This document shows positions 24,567-32,230 of a DNA stretch of 64,000 nucleotides, piece by piece. The position numbers and the translations under genes were made by a program. The notes beneath the pieces were generated by a model. It was given only the letters and a program-made list of their open reading frames with translations. It was not told where the DNA came from and did no database searches. The first letter of the stretch is position 1. The number at the start of each line of letters is the position of its first letter. Origin of the DNA: Erysipelotrichaceae bacterium OPF54 (GTDB lineage: Bacteria; Bacillota_I; Bacilli_A; Erysipelotrichales; Erysipelotrichaceae); NCBI GenBank assembly GCA_022834735.1, contig BQKD01000001.1, forward strand, positions 1,031,659-1,095,658, in the 5' to 3' direction.

Positions 24567-24971
24567 ATGATATTAAAAATAGTATTGTTTTACGGATACT
24601 GGCTTGCGGCAGCGCGCATGGACTGGAAGACATATTATCTTCCGCCGTGGTTCCTGCTCTTATCCGCTTTTTTCCTTTTTCTTCCCGTATCCTTTCATCC
24701 GCTTTCCTTCCTTTACGGCATCGCGGCTTTCCTTCTTCTCGTTTCCGGCCGCAACAGCATCGGCTATGCCGATGTGATCTACCTGTTCGAAATGGCTTTT
24801 CTTTTTGATGTGTATGCGATGAACCGGATCATCCTCCTTTCCGTGCTGTGCGGCTTTTTCGTCCTGCTCGTCATGAAAAAAGAACCCGTTCCATTTGTAA
24901 CATGCCTGAGCGCCGGGATCGTTGTATCCGGTGTCCTGGAATGGATATCTCATGGTATAATGATGCCATGA
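24567..24971 (+). CDS. Prepilin peptidase-like A24 membrane protein (short form)
   Basis: A 134-residue integral membrane protein. The two features of A24 aspartyl proteases are recognisable: an early Asp in ARMDWKTYYLPPW (like the DxxxxxIP part of PilD/TadV) and a second in GYADVIYL (like GxGD). There are about five hydrophobic segments. It lacks the N-terminal cysteine/methyltransferase domain of ComC/PilD, as TadV-type enzymes do. It may process type IV pilin-like (competence) prepilins. The ATG has no Shine-Dalgarno and sits 6 nt after TATAAT. Its last 4 bases overlap the patatin ATG. Confidence 0.6.
   Translation: MILKIVLFYGYWLAAARMDWKTYYLPPWFLLLSAFFLFLPVSFHPLSFLYGIAAFLLLVSGRNSIGYADVIYLFEMAFLFDVYAMNRIILLSVLCGFFVLLVMKKEPVPFVTCLSAGIVVSGVLEWISHGIMMP
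24953..24961 (+). promoter_or_regulatory. Extended -10 promoter of patatin gene (leaderless)
   Basis: TGGTATAAT is a perfect extended -10 with TATAAT at 24956-24961, six bases before ATG 24968, inside the 3' end of the preceding gene. Confidence 0.65.
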
Positions 24972-26269
24972 CAAATCAGAACAAAAAACCGGAAAAGATC
25001 CGCGGGCTCGTGCTGGGCGGAGGCGGGGCGCGCGGCTGCTACGAAGTCGGCGCCTGGCAGGCTTTTATCGATTCGAAAATAGAATTTGATTGTGTGGCCG
25101 GAACAAGCATCGGTGCCATTGTCGGCGCCATCTATGTTCAGCAGACGATCGGTCCGCTCATCCAGTTCGTTTATGATCTGCGTCCCGGCAATATCGTGGC
25201 CGATATGCCCGATATTCCGGAAAATTTCGAGGAGATCGTGGCCAACCGCAATGCGCTTCTTCAGTTTGTCGGCAGCTATGTGCGCAACGGCACCGACATC
25301 TCGCCCCTGAAAGAAAGCCTTGAAAAAATGTTCGACTACGCGCAGTTCAAGGCTTCGCCGATCGATTACGCCTGCATGACATTCAATGTAACGAAAATGC
25401 AGGGGGAACCGTTTTTCAAGAAGGATCTGACAGAGAAAGATGCCGTGGATGTGATCATCGCGTCCGCCTCGTGCTTTCCAGCCTTTCCGATGGCTAAGCT
25501 CGGCAGCGATTTATATATAGATGGAGGGTATGAAGACAATCTGCCGATCCGCTTATGCCAGCAGATGGGGGCGGAAGAATTTGTCGTGATCGATGTGCAC
25601 GGCCCCGGAAGGGTGCGCCGCATGGATCCGGAAATTCACGACATCAAAACGATCCAGCCTCTGCTGCCGATCGCCAATTTTCTCGATTTCAGCGAGGCGC
25701 AGGCTGTCCGATCGCTTCGGATCGGCTATCTGGAAACGATGAAATACTATGATCAGTTCTGCGGCTACCTGTTTACATTCGAAAGCCGGAACTGGCCGAA
25801 GATCTATATGTGCGAACGCTATCTCGACCTGACCATTTCCCGGCAGTTCAAAATACCGCAGGATATGCCCGAAAAAGCATACACCCGCATATTAGGCTAC
25901 CGTCCGCCGCAGCTCGACAACCAGTACGACAGCCATTACTTTTATGGAAAACTGATCGAATGCCTCGCCTTCGAGGTCGGTATGGATCCGGTCCAGCTCT
26001 ATGATTACGACGAGTTTCTCAAAGAACTCGACGGAAAGCTCAACGAGCTGCCGGCCCTGGAAATGCCCGACTCGATCCGGACCGTGCATGAATTTGTGCA
26101 TAACCGCAAAAAAGAGGAGATCCTTGCCTTTTTCCACAGCGAGCTTGTCCTGCACAACGGCCGGCTGCCGATCCTGCACGAACCGCTGAAAAATATGTTC
26201 GAAGTGCAGTTCTACCTCGCGTATGTGTGGTATTCGCTGCACCTCTATCTAGACCGCTCAAAGAGTTAG
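24968..26269 (+). CDS. Patatin-like phospholipase
   Basis: A 433-residue predicted lipid acyl hydrolase of the RssA/YlbK type. The oxyanion-hole motif is GLVLGGGGARGCYEVG, the nucleophile elbow GTSIGAIVG (Ser) and the catalytic Asp motif DGGYEDN. A C-terminal extension of about 200 helical residues has no known motif. Start ATG 24968 (MTNQNKKPEKIRG) overlaps the previous gene by 4 bp and has no Shine-Dalgarno; a longer in-frame start at 24848 would lie inside that gene. A terminator follows, and the 3' end overlaps the convergent RluA-like gene by 12 bp. Confidence 0.9.
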   Translation: MTNQNKKPEKIRGLVLGGGGARGCYEVGAWQAFIDSKIEFDCVAGTSIGAIVGAIYVQQTIGPLIQFVYDLRPGNIVADMPDIPENFEEIVANRNALLQFVGSYVRNGTDISPLKESLEKMFDYAQFKASPIDYACMTFNVTKMQGEPFFKKDLTEKDAVDVIIASASCFPAFPMAKLGSDLYIDGGYEDNLPIRLCQQMGAEEFVVIDVHGPGRVRRMDPEIHDIKTIQPLLPIANFLDFSEAQAVRSLRIGYLETMKYYDQFCGYLFTFESRNWPKIYMCERYLDLTISRQFKIPQDMPEKAYTRILGYRPPQLDNQYDSHYFYGKLIECLAFEVGMDPVQLYDYDEFLKELDGKLNELPALEMPDSIRTVHEFVHNRKKEEILAFFHSELVLHNGRLPILHEPLKNMFEVQFYLAYVWYSLHLYLDRSKS

Positions 26270-27076
26270 ACCGATCTGAACATCGGTCTTTTTTTGTTCC
26301 TGGGCGCTGACAAAGCCAAGATGGAAGCATTCGAGCGCCAGAGGACCCGTCTTTTCAGCTTCGCTGTACAACGGGTCGTTGACGATCGGAAAGCCCGACC
26401 AGGCACTGTGGACACGGATCTGGTGCCTGCGTCCGTGAATGAGCCTCGCTTTGAGAAGCGTTCTGCCGCTTTTGCAGGAAAGGTTCGTAAAGATCGTTCG
26501 CGCCTCTTTTCCTCTTGGAAAAACGATCATCTTTTTCGCGTTGTGGCGATCCCTGCCGATCGGCGCATCGACCGTTTTCGTTTTCCAGCCTGCCGTACCG
26601 TCAACAAGCAGATAATACTCCTTGAAAACGGACTGCGAGCGGAACTGTTCGTCATAAAAATTCTGAAGAAACGGGATCTTGCAGAACAGGACAAGACCGC
26701 ACGTTTCCACATCGAGCCGGTGGCAGGCCCTGGCGCGGAAAGGAAAGCCTGACGTGCATAGATGCGCATTGACACGCTCTTCGAGCGTAGGCGCGCCGCT
26801 GCCGTCGCCATGAACAAGGATGCCGGGCGGCTTATAGGCGACCAGGCACGTTTCATCCTCGTAAACGATTTCTGCCGGTTCGGCACAGTATCCGGGCTGT
26901 TCGGCATTTTGGATGCCGATCGTGTTCCACTGGTTTTTTTTGAGCCTTTCAGGAAGCTGCAGATCCTTCCTGGCGCTTTTTGAAATGCCAAGGCGTGCGC
27001 AGAATTCCCTGGCGTCGATATCGTCCGTGCTCCTGACAAGAACGGCCGTATCGTCTTTTGTCTTAAATGTGATCAT
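26258..27076 (-). CDS. RluA-family pseudouridine synthase
   Basis: A 272-residue protein with the RluA catalytic core: YKPPGILVHGDG, the catalytic Asp in CHRLDVETCGLVLF (Cys replaces the usual Ser of TSG), and GRRHQIRVHSAWSGFPIVND. There is no clear S4 domain; the first 80 residues look divergent. The ATG (27076) lies 6 nt after a -10 box and the GAAGG is only one base away, too close to act as a Shine-Dalgarno. Substrate not predictable. Confidence 0.85.
   Translation of the reverse strand: MITFKTKDDTAVLVRSTDDIDAREFCARLGISKSARKDLQLPERLKKNQWNTIGIQNAEQPGYCAEPAEIVYEDETCLVAYKPPGILVHGDGSGAPTLEERVNAHLCTSGFPFRARACHRLDVETCGLVLFCKIPFLQNFYDEQFRSQSVFKEYYLLVDGTAGWKTKTVDAPIGRDRHNAKKMIVFPRGKEARTIFTNLSCKSGRTLLKARLIHGRRHQIRVHSAWSGFPIVNDPLYSEAEKTGPLALECFHLGFVSAQEQKKTDVQIGLTL
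26268..26295. terminator. Terminator between patatin and RluA-like genes
   Basis: AGACCGAT (26268-26275) pairs perfectly with ATCGGTCT (26282-26289), then seven T. It overlaps both convergent 3' ends. Confidence 0.8.
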
Positions 27077-27082
27077 ACCTTC

Positions 27083-27111
27083 ACGATACTCTAATTAAAT
27101 CGTTCATGCAA
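27083..27111 (-). promoter_or_regulatory. Promoter of RluA-family gene (leaderless)
   Basis: On the minus strand TTGCAT (27111-27106), 17-bp spacer, TATCGT (27088-27083), then 6 nt to ATG 27076. Transcription should start at or beside the start codon. Confidence 0.65.
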
Positions 27112-27146
27112 GATAGCTGTTGGATAGACTTTTGCAGAAAATAAAC

Positions 27147-27152
27147 TATAAT
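27147..27152 (+). promoter_or_regulatory. -10 box for superoxide reductase gene
   Basis: TATAAT at 27147-27152 with a weak -35 (ATAGAC, 17-bp spacer). It is divergent from the RluA-family promoter. Confidence 0.5.
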
Positions 27153-27189
27153 AGTAAACAGTGAAACCAAAGAATAGGAGGACTAACTT

Positions 27190-27576
27190 ATGAAATTATT
27201 CAAAGGTAAAAACGGCGAGCTCGTTGAAGTGCTGAACGCGCCGGAAGAAGAAACGATCATCACGCTCAATGGTGAACCATTGGCTGAACTGAAAGCCGGA
27301 ACGACAGATGCCGCTCTTGAAAAACACGTACCTGCTCTTAAAAAAGAAGGCGATAAATTATTTGTTCAGGTCGGGGAAGTGGAGCATCCGATGCTTCCTG
27401 AACACTGGATCACGAACATCTGGGCCGAATATGCGGACGGTACAGTAGAGCGCGCCACGCTGATCCCGGGCGAAAAGCCAGTCGCTGAATTTGATATCAA
27501 AGGCAAAGACGGAAAGGTTACAGTGTACGAATTCTGCAATCTTCACGGACTCTGGAAAAAGGAAATCGATCTGTAA
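27190..27576 (+). CDS. Superoxide reductase (desulfoferrodoxin-type, without the rubredoxin-like centre)
   Basis: A 128-residue cytosolic enzyme that reduces superoxide to peroxide in anaerobes. Iron ligands of centre II are visible: Glu/Lys-His in LEKHVPALKK, His in VEHPMLPEHWI (two), and Cys and His in FCNLHGLW. The N-terminal 40 residues resemble the desulforedoxin fold but contain no cysteine, so centre I is absent, as in class III-type enzymes. AGGAGG precedes ATG 27190. It fits an oxygen-sensitive lifestyle together with the hydrogenase. Confidence 0.93.
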   Translation: MKLFKGKNGELVEVLNAPEEETIITLNGEPLAELKAGTTDAALEKHVPALKKEGDKLFVQVGEVEHPMLPEHWITNIWAEYADGTVERATLIPGEKPVAEFDIKGKDGKVTVYEFCNLHGLWKKEIDL

Positions 27577-27584
27577 AATGATCC

Positions 27585-27609
27585 AAGCCGGAATGATCCG
27601 GCTTTTTTT
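27585..27609 (+). terminator. Terminator after superoxide reductase gene
   Basis: AAGCCGGA (27585-27592) pairs with TCCGGCTT (27597-27604), then T. Confidence 0.85.
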
Positions 27610-27620
27610 CAAGGAAAATT

Positions 27621-28850
27621 ATGAAGAAAATTATCGATAAAATGAAAAACATCCTCATAAGCTATGAGGAAATGATCGTGCTTTCTTTGCTGGGCGTCGT
27701 GATCGGCCTCATTGTTTCGCTTTTCGAAGTGCTGTTCGGCTACGGACTGCAGGGCATGATCGATCTCCATCACAAAACAGGAAACTGGCTGCTGATCGGC
27801 CTGCCGTTTGCCGGCCTGTTTATCGTTTACATGTTTCAGCACTGGGGGAAAAGCGCCATCAAAGGAATGAACCTTGTGTTCGAAGTGTCCCAGGGCATCA
27901 CACGCTATATTCCCAAACGGCTTGTTCCGTTCATGATCGGCGGCACTTGGCTTTCCAATTTGTTCGGAGCCAGTGTCGGAAGGGAAGGGGTGGCCATGCA
28001 GATCGGCGCGACCGTTTCTCATGTGATCGGGCGGCATTTCAAAAAGTATGAAAACGCGAAAACGATCTTTCTGGTGTGCGGGATGGCTGCCGGTTTCGCG
28101 GGCCTGTTCGGGACCCCGTTCACAGCTGTCTTTTTCGCGATGGAAGTGCTCGTTGCCGGCGTCCTGAAATTTCGCGCCATGGCACCGACCTTGACAGCCG
28201 CGTTCAGCGCTGCCTGGCTGTCCGGTTTTTTCGGGATTTATAAAAGCTCGTTTCAGCTCGTGCTCTATTCGTTCGAGTTCAACTGGAAGCTCATCATTCC
28301 ACTTGTCGGCCTGGGCATCCTGTTCGGGATCGTCGGCGGAGCGTTCGCATGGAGCCTGTCGCGGACAAAAAAGAAAATGATGGCATGGATGCCGGATCCG
28401 TATAAAAGGGTCCTGATCGGCGGCATGATCGCTGCCGTCCTGCTGTTCGTGCTTTGTTCGGGCCGCTACAGCATGCTTGGCGAAAATCTGATCGAAGACA
28501 GCTTTCAATACGGCACGGTCTACTGGTATGACTGGATCTGCAAGTTCGGGCTGACCATTTTCTGCCTTTCTGTCGGTTTCATGGGAGGAGAGGTCACGCC
28601 GCTGTTCGCGATCGGAGCCACGCTTGGTTTCTGCGTCTCGCCGATCTTCGGCATTCCTCCGGCCATGTGCGCAGCACTCGGCTATGCGGCTGTTTTCGGC
28701 GCCGGGACCAATACGTATCTTGCGTCGATCATGATCGGGATGGAAATATTCGGCTTCCAGTACTTTCCCCTGTTCTTTATCGTCTGCTCGGTAGCCTATC
28801 TGGTAAACCGCAACAAATCGATCTACGCCCTGCAGCAAAGAGAAGGTTGA
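27621..28850 (+). CDS. CLC-family anion channel/antiporter
   Basis: A 409-residue membrane protein with about ten to twelve helices. The gating-glutamate motif is GASVGREGVAMQIGA and a second signature is AAGFAGLFGTPFTAVFFAMEV. Where E. coli ClcA has GSGIP the protein reads GKSAIKGMNLVFEV, and GREGV replaces GREGP. Both differences recall the fluoride-exporting CLC-F branch of Bacillota, so fluoride/proton antiport is a serious alternative to chloride transport. No fluoride riboswitch is seen in the 44 bp upstream. ATG 27621 has AAGGA in front. Confidence 0.85.
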   Translation: MKKIIDKMKNILISYEEMIVLSLLGVVIGLIVSLFEVLFGYGLQGMIDLHHKTGNWLLIGLPFAGLFIVYMFQHWGKSAIKGMNLVFEVSQGITRYIPKRLVPFMIGGTWLSNLFGASVGREGVAMQIGATVSHVIGRHFKKYENAKTIFLVCGMAAGFAGLFGTPFTAVFFAMEVLVAGVLKFRAMAPTLTAAFSAAWLSGFFGIYKSSFQLVLYSFEFNWKLIIPLVGLGILFGIVGGAFAWSLSRTKKKMMAWMPDPYKRVLIGGMIAAVLLFVLCSGRYSMLGENLIEDSFQYGTVYWYDWICKFGLTIFCLSVGFMGGEVTPLFAIGATLGFCVSPIFGIPPAMCAALGYAAVFGAGTNTYLASIMIGMEIFGFQYFPLFFIVCSVAYLVNRNKSIYALQQREG

Positions 28851-28876
28851 ATTAGAGCAGGCTTCAACTTTATAAT
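28847..28876 (+). promoter_or_regulatory. Promoter of the oligopeptide ABC operon
   Basis: TTGAAT (28847-28852), 18-bp spacer, TATAAT (28871-28876). It overlaps the stop codon of the CLC gene. Predicted transcripts start near 28883, giving a short leader with GAAAGGG before ATG 28900. Confidence 0.75.
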
Positions 28877-28899
28877 TGGATTATGAAAGGGAATTTTAT

Positions 28900-30453
28900 A
28901 TGAAAAAAGCAAAACGGTTTTTGCCGGTCTTGTGCGTATTGGTTTTAGGGCTGAGCGCGTGCGCTTCGGAGCCGTCAGAAAAGGAGACAGCGCAGGATAC
29001 GCTTGTCTATGCCTCAGGCGACTATACCCGGATCGATCCGATCGTCGACGAGCATGGAGAGATCAATCTGCTCCTTTTCGACGGTCTGACAGCGCACGGG
29101 GCCAATAACGAGATCGAGCCCGCACTGGCCCAAAGCTGGGAACACGACGAAAAGGAAAATACATGGACATTTCATCTGCGCGACGATGTCAAGTGGCAGG
29201 ATGGACAACCGTTCACCGCATCCGATGTGAAGTTTACGATCGAGGCTATCATGGATCCGGCGAATGAATCCGAAAACGCCGCCAATTTCATCGATGTCGG
29301 GTCCATCGAGGTTCCGGACGACGAAACGGTCATCTTTCATCTGCTCGACAAAAATGCTGCCTTTATCGATTATATGACGATCCCGATCCTGCCCGAGCAT
29401 CGGCTCGAAGGCGAAGATATGCAGACATCGGATTTTTTCCGCATGCCGGTCGGGACCGGTCCGTATCAGATCGAATCGTGGGATGAAGGGCAGGCGATCA
29501 CGATGAAAGCCAACGCGGATTACTATAAAGGAAAGCCGAAGATCGAGACCGTGATCTTCAAGATCGTTCCGGACAGCAGCACGAAGGCGCTCCAGCTCAA
29601 AAGCGGGGAAGTGGATCTTGCCCAGATCTCGCCTAGAGACGCGGGTACGTTCAATGATTCCGGCACGATCCGCGTGCTTGATATGAAAACGGCGGATTAC
29701 CGGGGCATCCTTTATAATTTCAACAATCCGTACTGGACAGAAAACAAGGATCTGATCCCTGCCTTCAGCTATGCCGTCGACCGGCAGGCGATCGTGAGCT
29801 CCGTGCTGCTCGGCAAAGGGGAAGCGGCGTATTCGCCGATCCAGAAAAATGAATACAACGATCCGGCGATCGAACACTTCGACTATGATCCGCAAAGAAG
29901 CGAACAGATCCTGCAGGAGCGCGGCTGCACGAAGAACAAGGACGGATATTATGAACGAAACGGCGAGGAAATTGCGTTCACGCTCGTTGCGCCGGCCGAC
30001 GACCAGGTTCGCAAGGACATTGCGCAGGCAGTCAGCCAGCAGCTCAGGCAGGCCGGCGTGCGCTGCACGGTCGACATCCCGTCCCAGGTCGACTGGTCGG
30101 ACCAGATGGCGTATCTGATCGGATGGGGCTCGCCCTTCGATGCCGACGACCATACGTTCAAAGTGTTCGGTACCGGACAGGGAGCCAACTATTCCTCCTA
30201 TTCGGATGAGAAAGTGGATGAATATCTGGCTCTTGCGCGATCCACGTCCGATCCAAAGGTCCGCAGAAAAGCCTATTCTGATTTCCTGCATCAAATGTGC
30301 GCCGATCTGGCCTTTACGTATATCTGCTATGTGGATGCTGTCTATGCGGCTGACGATACGATCGAAGGAATCGACGAAAGCCTGATCCTGGGGCATCATG
30401 GTGTCGGTATTTTCTGGAATATCGAAGACTGGACAATCAAGGAAGGGGAGTAG
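28900..30453 (+). CDS. ABC transporter substrate-binding lipoprotein (OppA/DppA family)
   Basis: A 517-residue extracellular binding protein of family SBP_bac_5. The signal peptide ends in lipobox LSAC (MKKAKRFLPVLCVLVLGLSAC). DDVKWQDGQPFTASDVKFTIEA and the PVGTGPYQIESW region are family hallmarks. It delivers oligopeptides or a related ligand to the permease encoded downstream. ATG 28900 is preferred over TTG 28876 because of GAAAGGG 8 nt upstream and the clean signal peptide. First gene of a five-gene operon. Confidence 0.92.
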   Translation: MKKAKRFLPVLCVLVLGLSACASEPSEKETAQDTLVYASGDYTRIDPIVDEHGEINLLLFDGLTAHGANNEIEPALAQSWEHDEKENTWTFHLRDDVKWQDGQPFTASDVKFTIEAIMDPANESENAANFIDVGSIEVPDDETVIFHLLDKNAAFIDYMTIPILPEHRLEGEDMQTSDFFRMPVGTGPYQIESWDEGQAITMKANADYYKGKPKIETVIFKIVPDSSTKALQLKSGEVDLAQISPRDAGTFNDSGTIRVLDMKTADYRGILYNFNNPYWTENKDLIPAFSYAVDRQAIVSSVLLGKGEAAYSPIQKNEYNDPAIEHFDYDPQRSEQILQERGCTKNKDGYYERNGEEIAFTLVAPADDQVRKDIAQAVSQQLRQAGVRCTVDIPSQVDWSDQMAYLIGWGSPFDADDHTFKVFGTGQGANYSSYSDEKVDEYLALARSTSDPKVRRKAYSDFLHQMCADLAFTYICYVDAVYAADDTIEGIDESLILGHHGVGIFWNIEDWTIKEGE

Positions 30454-30480
30454 GATCCCCTTTTGTTTTAGGGGGGAATC

Positions 30481-31455
30481 ATGGAAAATATACTGGAAAT
30501 CGCCAGCCTGGATGTGCGTTTCGAGCAGCCTCAGGGACAGCTGCGGGCGCTTCGCGGCATCGATCTGGAGGTAAAAAAAGGGGAAGTGCTCTGTATCGTG
30601 GGAGAGAGCGGCTGCGGGAAAAGCGTATTGTGCAAGACGATCGCGGATGTCTTGTGCAAAGAAGGAATCGAGCATGCCGGCACGATAACCTATGGCGGGA
30701 TCGATCTGCTCGCCATGCCGGAAAAAAAGCGAAGGCGGTTGTGCGCAAAGGATATGGCTCTTGTGCTGCAGGATCCTCATACCGCGCTCGATCCGCGCAT
30801 GAAAATCGGCAGGCAGCTCGACGAGGTGCTGAAAAAATATGAAAAAAAGCTGTCCCGAAAAGAGCGGACGCAAAAGCTGATCGAAATGCTCGAGCAGGTG
30901 GAGATTGATCATCCTTCGCAGCGTATGGAACAATATCCCTATATGCTGTCAGGAGGAATGAAGCAGCGGATCGTGATCGCGCAGGCGCTGCTCAAGCGGC
31001 CAAGGATCCTGCTGGCGGATGAGCCGACGGCCGCGCTCGATCCTTCCGTTTCCAAGGTCGTGCTCGATCTGCTGAAAAAGATCAATACCAGTCATCATAT
31101 CACGATCATCCTTGTCGTTCACGATCTTGCGGCCGCCTATCATTATGCGCATCGGGTGGCTGTGATGTACGCCGGAAAGGTCGTCGAATACGGAACGAAA
31201 GAGGATGTGTTCGAAACTCCGCTTCATCCGTATACAAAAGCTCTGCTGCGCTCGCTTCCGGGACTGAACAAGGCAAACAGACGGCTGGAAACGATCGAAG
31301 GAAGCGCTCCGCTCATTTATGAAGATATCCGCTACGATGCGTTTGCATGCCGGAACAAAGAGGCCGATCCGCGCGATTTCGTGGAGCAGGCATCCATGAG
31401 CCAGTTCACGAAAACGCATTTCGCGGCCGTTCGAAGGGGGAATGAGGATGTGTGA
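30481..31455 (+). CDS. Oligopeptide ABC transporter ATP-binding protein (OppD type)
   Basis: A 324-residue ATPase. Walker A is GESGCGKSVL, the ABC signature is the variant LSGGMKQRI, and Walker B is RILLADEPTAALD, followed by the H-loop VVHD. The C-terminal oligopeptide extension (HPYTKALLRSLPGL) is the OppD/DppD hallmark; it normally carries cysteines for an Fe-S cluster, of which one appears in DAFACRNKEAD. Pairs with the OppF-type ATPase that follows, overlapping by 8 bp. Confidence 0.92.
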   Translation: MENILEIASLDVRFEQPQGQLRALRGIDLEVKKGEVLCIVGESGCGKSVLCKTIADVLCKEGIEHAGTITYGGIDLLAMPEKKRRRLCAKDMALVLQDPHTALDPRMKIGRQLDEVLKKYEKKLSRKERTQKLIEMLEQVEIDHPSQRMEQYPYMLSGGMKQRIVIAQALLKRPRILLADEPTAALDPSVSKVVLDLLKKINTSHHITIILVVHDLAAAYHYAHRVAVMYAGKVVEYGTKEDVFETPLHPYTKALLRSLPGLNKANRRLETIEGSAPLIYEDIRYDAFACRNKEADPRDFVEQASMSQFTKTHFAAVRRGNEDV

Positions 31456-32230
31456 GAAGCACCCCGTGCTTACAGTAAGCCATCTGAAAAAAACATATGG
31501 CTTTGTGCGGGCGCTCGATGACGTATCGTTTGAGATCGGCCGCGGGGAAGTGTACGGACTGATCGGAGAAAGCGGCTGCGGCAAGACCACGCTGGCCCGA
31601 TGCATCATGAACATGGAACGATGGGATGCCGGGGATATTTATATAAGCGAAGAAAAGATCGGGATAAAACAGAGCCGCAAAAAGAAAAGGATGCTTTTAA
31701 GAAAACGCGCGATCATTTTTCAGGAAAATGCGGCGGCATTGAACACGCGACTGAGCGTCCGTTCGATCCTGAAAGAGCCGTTCGCGATCAGCCGCACACC
31801 GTATACGACAGAGACTTTGCGCAGCCTGATGGAAAAGTGCGGGCTCGATCCGTCTCTTCTTGAGCGTCCGGCGCGTACGCTTTCCGGCGGACAGCTGCAG
31901 CGCCTTTGCATCGCGAGGGCCATCGCCCTTTCTCCCGATCTTGTCGTAGCGGACGAACCGACCGCTTCGCTCGACCTTTCGATGCAGGCGCAGATCATAA
32001 ACCTGTTCAAGGATCTGCAGGAAAAAGAAGGGTTTGCGTTCCTTCTGATCGGCCATGATCTGGATCTGATCGAATTTGCGGCCGACCGGATCGGTGTCAT
32101 GCACGATGGCAAGATCGTTGAACAGGGAAGCAGGAAGGAAGTGTTCGGCTCGCCGGCGCACGAATACACGCGATCTCTGCTGCGCAGCACGCTGCATGTC
32201 TATGAAAAGAAAGAAGGGGAAGCACGATGA
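31448..32230 (+). CDS. Oligopeptide ABC transporter ATP-binding protein (OppF type)
   Basis: A 260-residue ATPase with Walker A GESGCGKTT, signature LSGGQLQRLC, Walker B LVVADEPTASLD and H-loop IGHD. It ends in the typical SPAHEYTRSLLRS motif. I prefer ATG 31448 because AAGGGGG lies about 8 nt upstream; ATG 31442 is only 2 nt away. It shares the ATGA junction with the permease gene. Confidence 0.9.
   Translation: MCEKHPVLTVSHLKKTYGFVRALDDVSFEIGRGEVYGLIGESGCGKTTLARCIMNMERWDAGDIYISEEKIGIKQSRKKKRMLLRKRAIIFQENAAALNTRLSVRSILKEPFAISRTPYTTETLRSLMEKCGLDPSLLERPARTLSGGQLQRLCIARAIALSPDLVVADEPTASLDLSMQAQIINLFKDLQEKEGFAFLLIGHDLDLIEFAADRIGVMHDGKIVEQGSRKEVFGSPAHEYTRSLLRSTLHVYEKKEGEAR

Noticed and set aside
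24563..24808. Alternative 81-codon frame starting a few bases before the A24-like gene
   Set aside because: It gives a Ser/Arg/Leu-rich product without motifs; the frame from 24567 shows the A24-type Asp motifs and membrane helices.
27577..27620. Fluoride riboswitch before the CLC gene
   Set aside because: Only 44 bp lie between the genes and they are filled by the superoxide reductase terminator.
28871..28903. TATAAT followed after 6 nt by an ATG (28883), as in the leaderless genes
   Set aside because: That ATG opens only a six-codon frame out of phase with the binding-protein gene; the true start at 28900 has a good Shine-Dalgarno.
29014..30933. 639-codon open frame on the minus strand opposite the oligopeptide-binding protein and ATPase genes
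   Set aside because: It mirrors the codon structure of well-supported plus-strand genes and its product is Arg/His/Ile-rich without motifs; a shadow frame.
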